Shown piece by piece: positions 5,246 through 7,482 of a DNA stretch of 7,482 nucleotides; the stretch's first letter is position 1, and each line of letters starts with the position of its first letter. Under the pieces are notes generated by a model, which saw only the letters and a program-made list of their open reading frames with translations, was not told the DNA's origin and searched no databases. The stretch is from Bordetella parapertussis (lineage in GTDB: Bacteria; Pseudomonadota; Gammaproteobacteria; Burkholderiales; CAIKXV01): NCBI GenBank assembly GCA_945877995.1, contig CAMDXD010000191.1:1-7482 (forward strand). The letters are read 5' to 3'. The translations under genes were made by a program, and so were the position numbers.

Positions 5246-6466
5246 TCAGCCGGCCCGCGTGACGCCTTCGGCGATCATCTGGTCGATCGTCGCCGCATCG
5301 TAGCCCGCCTCGGCCAGCACCTGCCGGCTGTCGGCGCCCAGCTTGGGTGCCGGGCGATAGTCGGCGCGCACCCCGCCGCTCAGCTTGTTCGGCACACGCA
5401 TGTTGCGGATGCGGCCTTCGGTCGGATGGTCCTTCCACTCGAAGAAGCCAGTCTCTGCCAGGTGCGGATCTTCCAGCAGGGTCTCGAGCGTGTGGTAGGG
5501 CATGGCCGGCACGTCGGCTGCGTCGAATATCTCGAGCCACTCGGTGGTCGTCCTGTCCTTGAGCGCTTCGATGCGGATCGCGAAATAGGCCTTCACATTG
5601 CGATGCCTGGCCGACACCGACGAGAAGCGCGGGTCGGTGATCAGTTCCGGCCGACCGACGGCGCGGAAGAATCCGAACGCCTGCGCGTCGGTATTGGCAG
5701 ACACGCAGACCCAGCCGTCCTTCGTCGGCAGCGGGCGTCCGTCCGGGTCGAGCAGCCGTGGGTCGCCGGTGCCGCCGTGGTCGGTCGGCGCACCCTCGAT
5801 CGGCGGATCGAAGGTCCCCTGGTACATGTGCTCGTCGAGCACGAACGCCGCCATGTTCTCGAACATGGGTATCTCGATCGACTGCCCCTCGCCGGTACGG
5901 GTGCGCGCGAACAGCGCCATCACGATCATCTGTACCGCGATCAGGCCGACGGTGCGGTCGCACATCACGATCGGCACGTAGCGCGGCTCGCCGATGGCCC
6001 GGTGCAGCAGCGCCGACAGGCCACTGGCGCCCTGGATGATCGTGTCGTAGGCCGGCTTGGCGCGGTAGCGGCCCTCCTGGCCGAAGCCGAACATGCCGCA
6101 GTAGATGATCTTCGGATTCGCCTTGCGCACGTCATCGTAGGACAGCTTCATCCGCGCCATCGAGTCGGGCCGCACGTTCCAGAGCAGCACGTCGGCGGTG
6201 GCGATCAGCTTCAGCAGCGCCTCGCGGCCAGCCGGTTTCTTCAGGTCGAGCACGACGCTGCGCTTGTTCCGGTTCAGGTGCAGGAACTTCGGCCCCATGT
6301 TCTCGGTGCGGCCGCGGCCGCCGATGTTGCGCCCGAGATCGCCGGACGGGCTCTCCACCTTGATGACGTCCGCGCCGTAGTCGGCCAGCGTGCGCGTGCA
6401 GAGCGGCCCGACCACGACCGAGGTGAGATCGATGATGCGTACGCCTTCGAGCGGGCCTCCCGCCAT
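5246..6466 (-). CDS. Family III (CaiB/BaiF/Frc-type) acyl-CoA transferase
   Basis: This 406-residue protein is a formyl-CoA/carnitine-CoA-type transferase, which moves CoA between carboxylic acids through an aspartyl-CoA intermediate. The N-terminal signature LEGVRIIDLTSVVVGPLC (6-23) leads to DYGADVIKVESP (29-40), then NRNKRSVVLDL (65-75), a variant of the usual NRGKRS motif. The presumed catalytic aspartate is D170 in VMCDRTVG, followed by RTRTGEGQSIEIPMFE (188-203), and the length is normal for the family. The start at 6466 is chosen because AGGAG (6473-6477) abuts the upstream ATG at 6472 but sits 6 nt from this one. The frame remains open far upstream to about 6949, but that part overlaps the peptidase gene and has no family similarity. 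The gene lies 56 nt after the peptidase and converges on the second Bug gene. The substrates are unknown; a dicarboxylate or branched acid linked to the receptor cluster is plausible. Confidence 0.93.
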   Translation of the reverse strand: MAGGPLEGVRIIDLTSVVVGPLCTRTLADYGADVIKVESPSGDLGRNIGGRGRTENMGPKFLHLNRNKRSVVLDLKKPAGREALLKLIATADVLLWNVRPDSMARMKLSYDDVRKANPKIIYCGMFGFGQEGRYRAKPAYDTIIQGASGLSALLHRAIGEPRYVPIVMCDRTVGLIAVQMIVMALFARTRTGEGQSIEIPMFENMAAFVLDEHMYQGTFDPPIEGAPTDHGGTGDPRLLDPDGRPLPTKDGWVCVSANTDAQAFGFFRAVGRPELITDPRFSSVSARHRNVKAYFAIRIEALKDRTTTEWLEIFDAADVPAMPYHTLETLLEDPHLAETGFFEWKDHPTEGRIRNMRVPNKLSGGVRADYRPAPKLGADSRQVLAEAGYDAATIDQMIAEGVTRAG

Positions 6467-6472
6467 GTCCAT

Positions 6473-6477
6473 CTCCT
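6473..6477 (-). promoter_or_regulatory. Ribosome binding site that decides the CoA-transferase start
   Basis: The minus strand reads AGGAG-ATGGAC-ATG. The first ATG (6472) touches the site; the second (6466) has a normal 6-nt spacer and is therefore preferred. Both are in frame. Confidence 0.6.
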
Positions 6478-6502
6478 GGGAAAAATGCAAGGGTTCGTCA
6501 TG

Positions 6503-6521
6503 GCTGGCGCCCCGCGCCAGC
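6503..6521 (-). repeat. Hairpin-forming inverted repeat after the peptidase stop
   Basis: GCTGGCGC and GCGCCAGC form a perfect 8-bp stem with a 3-nt loop, starting one base after the peptidase stop codon. On the minus strand a run of five T (6485 to 6481) comes only about 17 nt later, too far for a standard intrinsic terminator. It may attenuate transcription, protect an mRNA end, or be neutral. Confidence 0.45.
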
Positions 6522-6522
6522 G

Positions 6523-7482
6523 TCAGCGCCAGCTTGACACGTCCTCGTCGGTCGCGCAGAGCGCGCGCCATAGCAGGCTGGCGGCCGCCCGCGCGGCGCC
6601 GGCGAGTTCGCCAGGGGCCACCTGGTCGCGGGTGTCCTGTGCGGTGAGGATGTGCCGGACGCGGCTTGCCGGCTGGTCGAAACCCGCGATCAGGCGCAGG
6701 GCCGGGATGCCGTGCGCCGCGAAGTTTGCATGGTCCGAGTTGGACATCAGCGGCCGATGCAGGGCGATCGGCTGCCCGGCCGCCCGGGCGCTGGCGGCAA
6801 CGAACGCGTCCAGCCCGGCGAATCCGCTGGTCAGCGCCGTGAGTCTCGGGTCGGCACCCACGGTATCGAGGTTGATGTCGATCACGAATCGGCTCCGCTC
6901 TGCGGGCGCCATCGCGGCCAGCCATTGCCGCGACCCGGCCAGTGCCCATTCCTCGGCGGTGAACAGGCAGACGCGCAGCCCGAGGGCCGCCTGGTGCATC
7001 TGCGGCGCGACCGCGCGTGCCAGCGCGAGCGCCACGGCCAGCCCGCTCGCGTTGTCCATCGCGCTCTGCGCGAGCGGATGCCCGTCGAGGTGCGCCGACA
7101 GCACCACCCTGCGCGCATCGTCGGGGTCTCGGCCGGGCAGGTCGAGCATCGGTGTATGGCCGACCGCTCGCTGGTCCGTTCCCTGTACGACCAGCCGCGC
7201 GCCGGACGCCTGGGCGGCAGCCAGCCGCACGCTGCCCGCGTGGTCGGTGGCAACAGCCGGTATGCCGTCGCCACCATTGCGACCGGACGACCCGGACGTG
7301 GGACTTGCCCGCGGATCGGTGTGCGCGATCACGAAGCCGGCCGCACCCGCAGCCCGCGCGGCCTCGTACTTCCGGCGCCGGTGGATGTGGTCCGGCGAAA
7401 AGGGAAACTCATGGCGGACCAGCGCGATCCGGCCCGAAATCTGCGCTGACGCGCGCTGGAAGTCCTCGTCGGTGCCGCGCCC
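6523..7482 (-). CDS. M28-family metallopeptidase with PA domain (5' end cut off by window)
   Basis: The frame is open to the window edge, giving 319 visible C-terminal residues. It is a two-zinc M28 aminopeptidase-type hydrolase. All expected residues are visible (numbering from the edge): H131 in SAHLDGH, D143 in AMDNASG, the E177-E178 pair (general base and zinc ligand) in FTAEEWA, D206 in INLDTVG and H251 in SNSDHANF. The upstream part, with SGRIALVRHEFPF (16-28) and KYEAARAAGAAGFVIAHT (38-55), resembles the protease-associated (PA) domain often inserted in these enzymes. The missing N-terminus, perhaps including a signal peptide, lies beyond 7482. A GTG at 7332 is not a credible start because it would cut through the PA domain. 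The CoA-transferase follows after 56 nt on the same strand, so the two may be co-transcribed. The substrate is unknown; peptide hydrolysis is usual, and some relatives act on other amide or glutamyl bonds. Confidence 0.87.
   Translation of the reverse strand, partial: GRGTDEDFQRASAQISGRIALVRHEFPFSPDHIHRRRKYEAARAAGAAGFVIAHTDPRASPTSGSSGRNGGDGIPAVATDHAGSVRLAAAQASGARLVVQGTDQRAVGHTPMLDLPGRDPDDARRVVLSAHLDGHPLAQSAMDNASGLAVALALARAVAPQMHQAALGLRVCLFTAEEWALAGSRQWLAAMAPAERSRFVIDINLDTVGADPRLTALTSGFAGLDAFVAASARAAGQPIALHRPLMSNSDHANFAAHGIPALRLIAGFDQPASRVRHILTAQDTRDQVAPGELAGAARAAASLLWRALCATDEDVSSWR

Noticed and set aside
6467..6949. Extended N-terminus of the CoA-transferase
   Set aside because: The frame is open, but the residues have no family similarity, overlap the peptidase coding sequence, and the family signature plus ribosome site place the start at 6466.

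Overview
The window is high-GC, densely coded bacterial DNA. Two tripartite-tricarboxylate (Bug/TctC-type) periplasmic receptors, a family III CoA-transferase and orphan LeuC/LeuD-like genes together suggest a Burkholderiales-like betaproteobacterium. This lineage call is inference from gene content and base composition only. I see no mobile elements, CRISPR arrays, tRNA or rRNA genes.

Layout. On the minus strand, positions 1-1799 hold an aconitase-superfamily hydro-lyase split into a large subunit (519-1799) and a small subunit (507 down to the window edge, 3' end cut off). A divergent intergenic region of about 200 bp (1800-2006) follows. On the plus strand lies a compact cluster of Bug receptor (2007-3002), PdxA-like dehydrogenase (3055-4098) and second Bug receptor (4118-5134). 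It ends at a GC-rich hairpin with a UNCG-type tetraloop (5173-5194). Facing it on the minus strand are a family III CoA-transferase (5246-6466) and, upstream of that, an M28-family metallopeptidase with a PA domain (6523 to the window edge, 5' end cut off).

How the genes may work together (inference). The loci look like a catabolic module for an organic acid: receptors capture a carboxylate in the periplasm, the CoA-transferase activates or releases an acid as its thioester, and the hydro-lyase pair and PdxA-like enzyme rearrange and oxidise it. Standard names (isopropylmalate dehydratase, 4-hydroxythreonine-4-phosphate dehydrogenase) are probably misleading. The small subunit has a non-canonical substrate-specificity loop (YNMG at residues 37-40). 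The large subunit has DTH where the family has DSH. The PdxA-like protein keeps its three metal-binding histidines but has lost four of five substrate-binding residues known from E. coli PdxA. An aconitase-type isomerase beside a member of the isocitrate/isopropylmalate dehydrogenase-like fold resembles the logic of LeuCD plus LeuB, applied to an unknown substrate. That is the main point worth following up.
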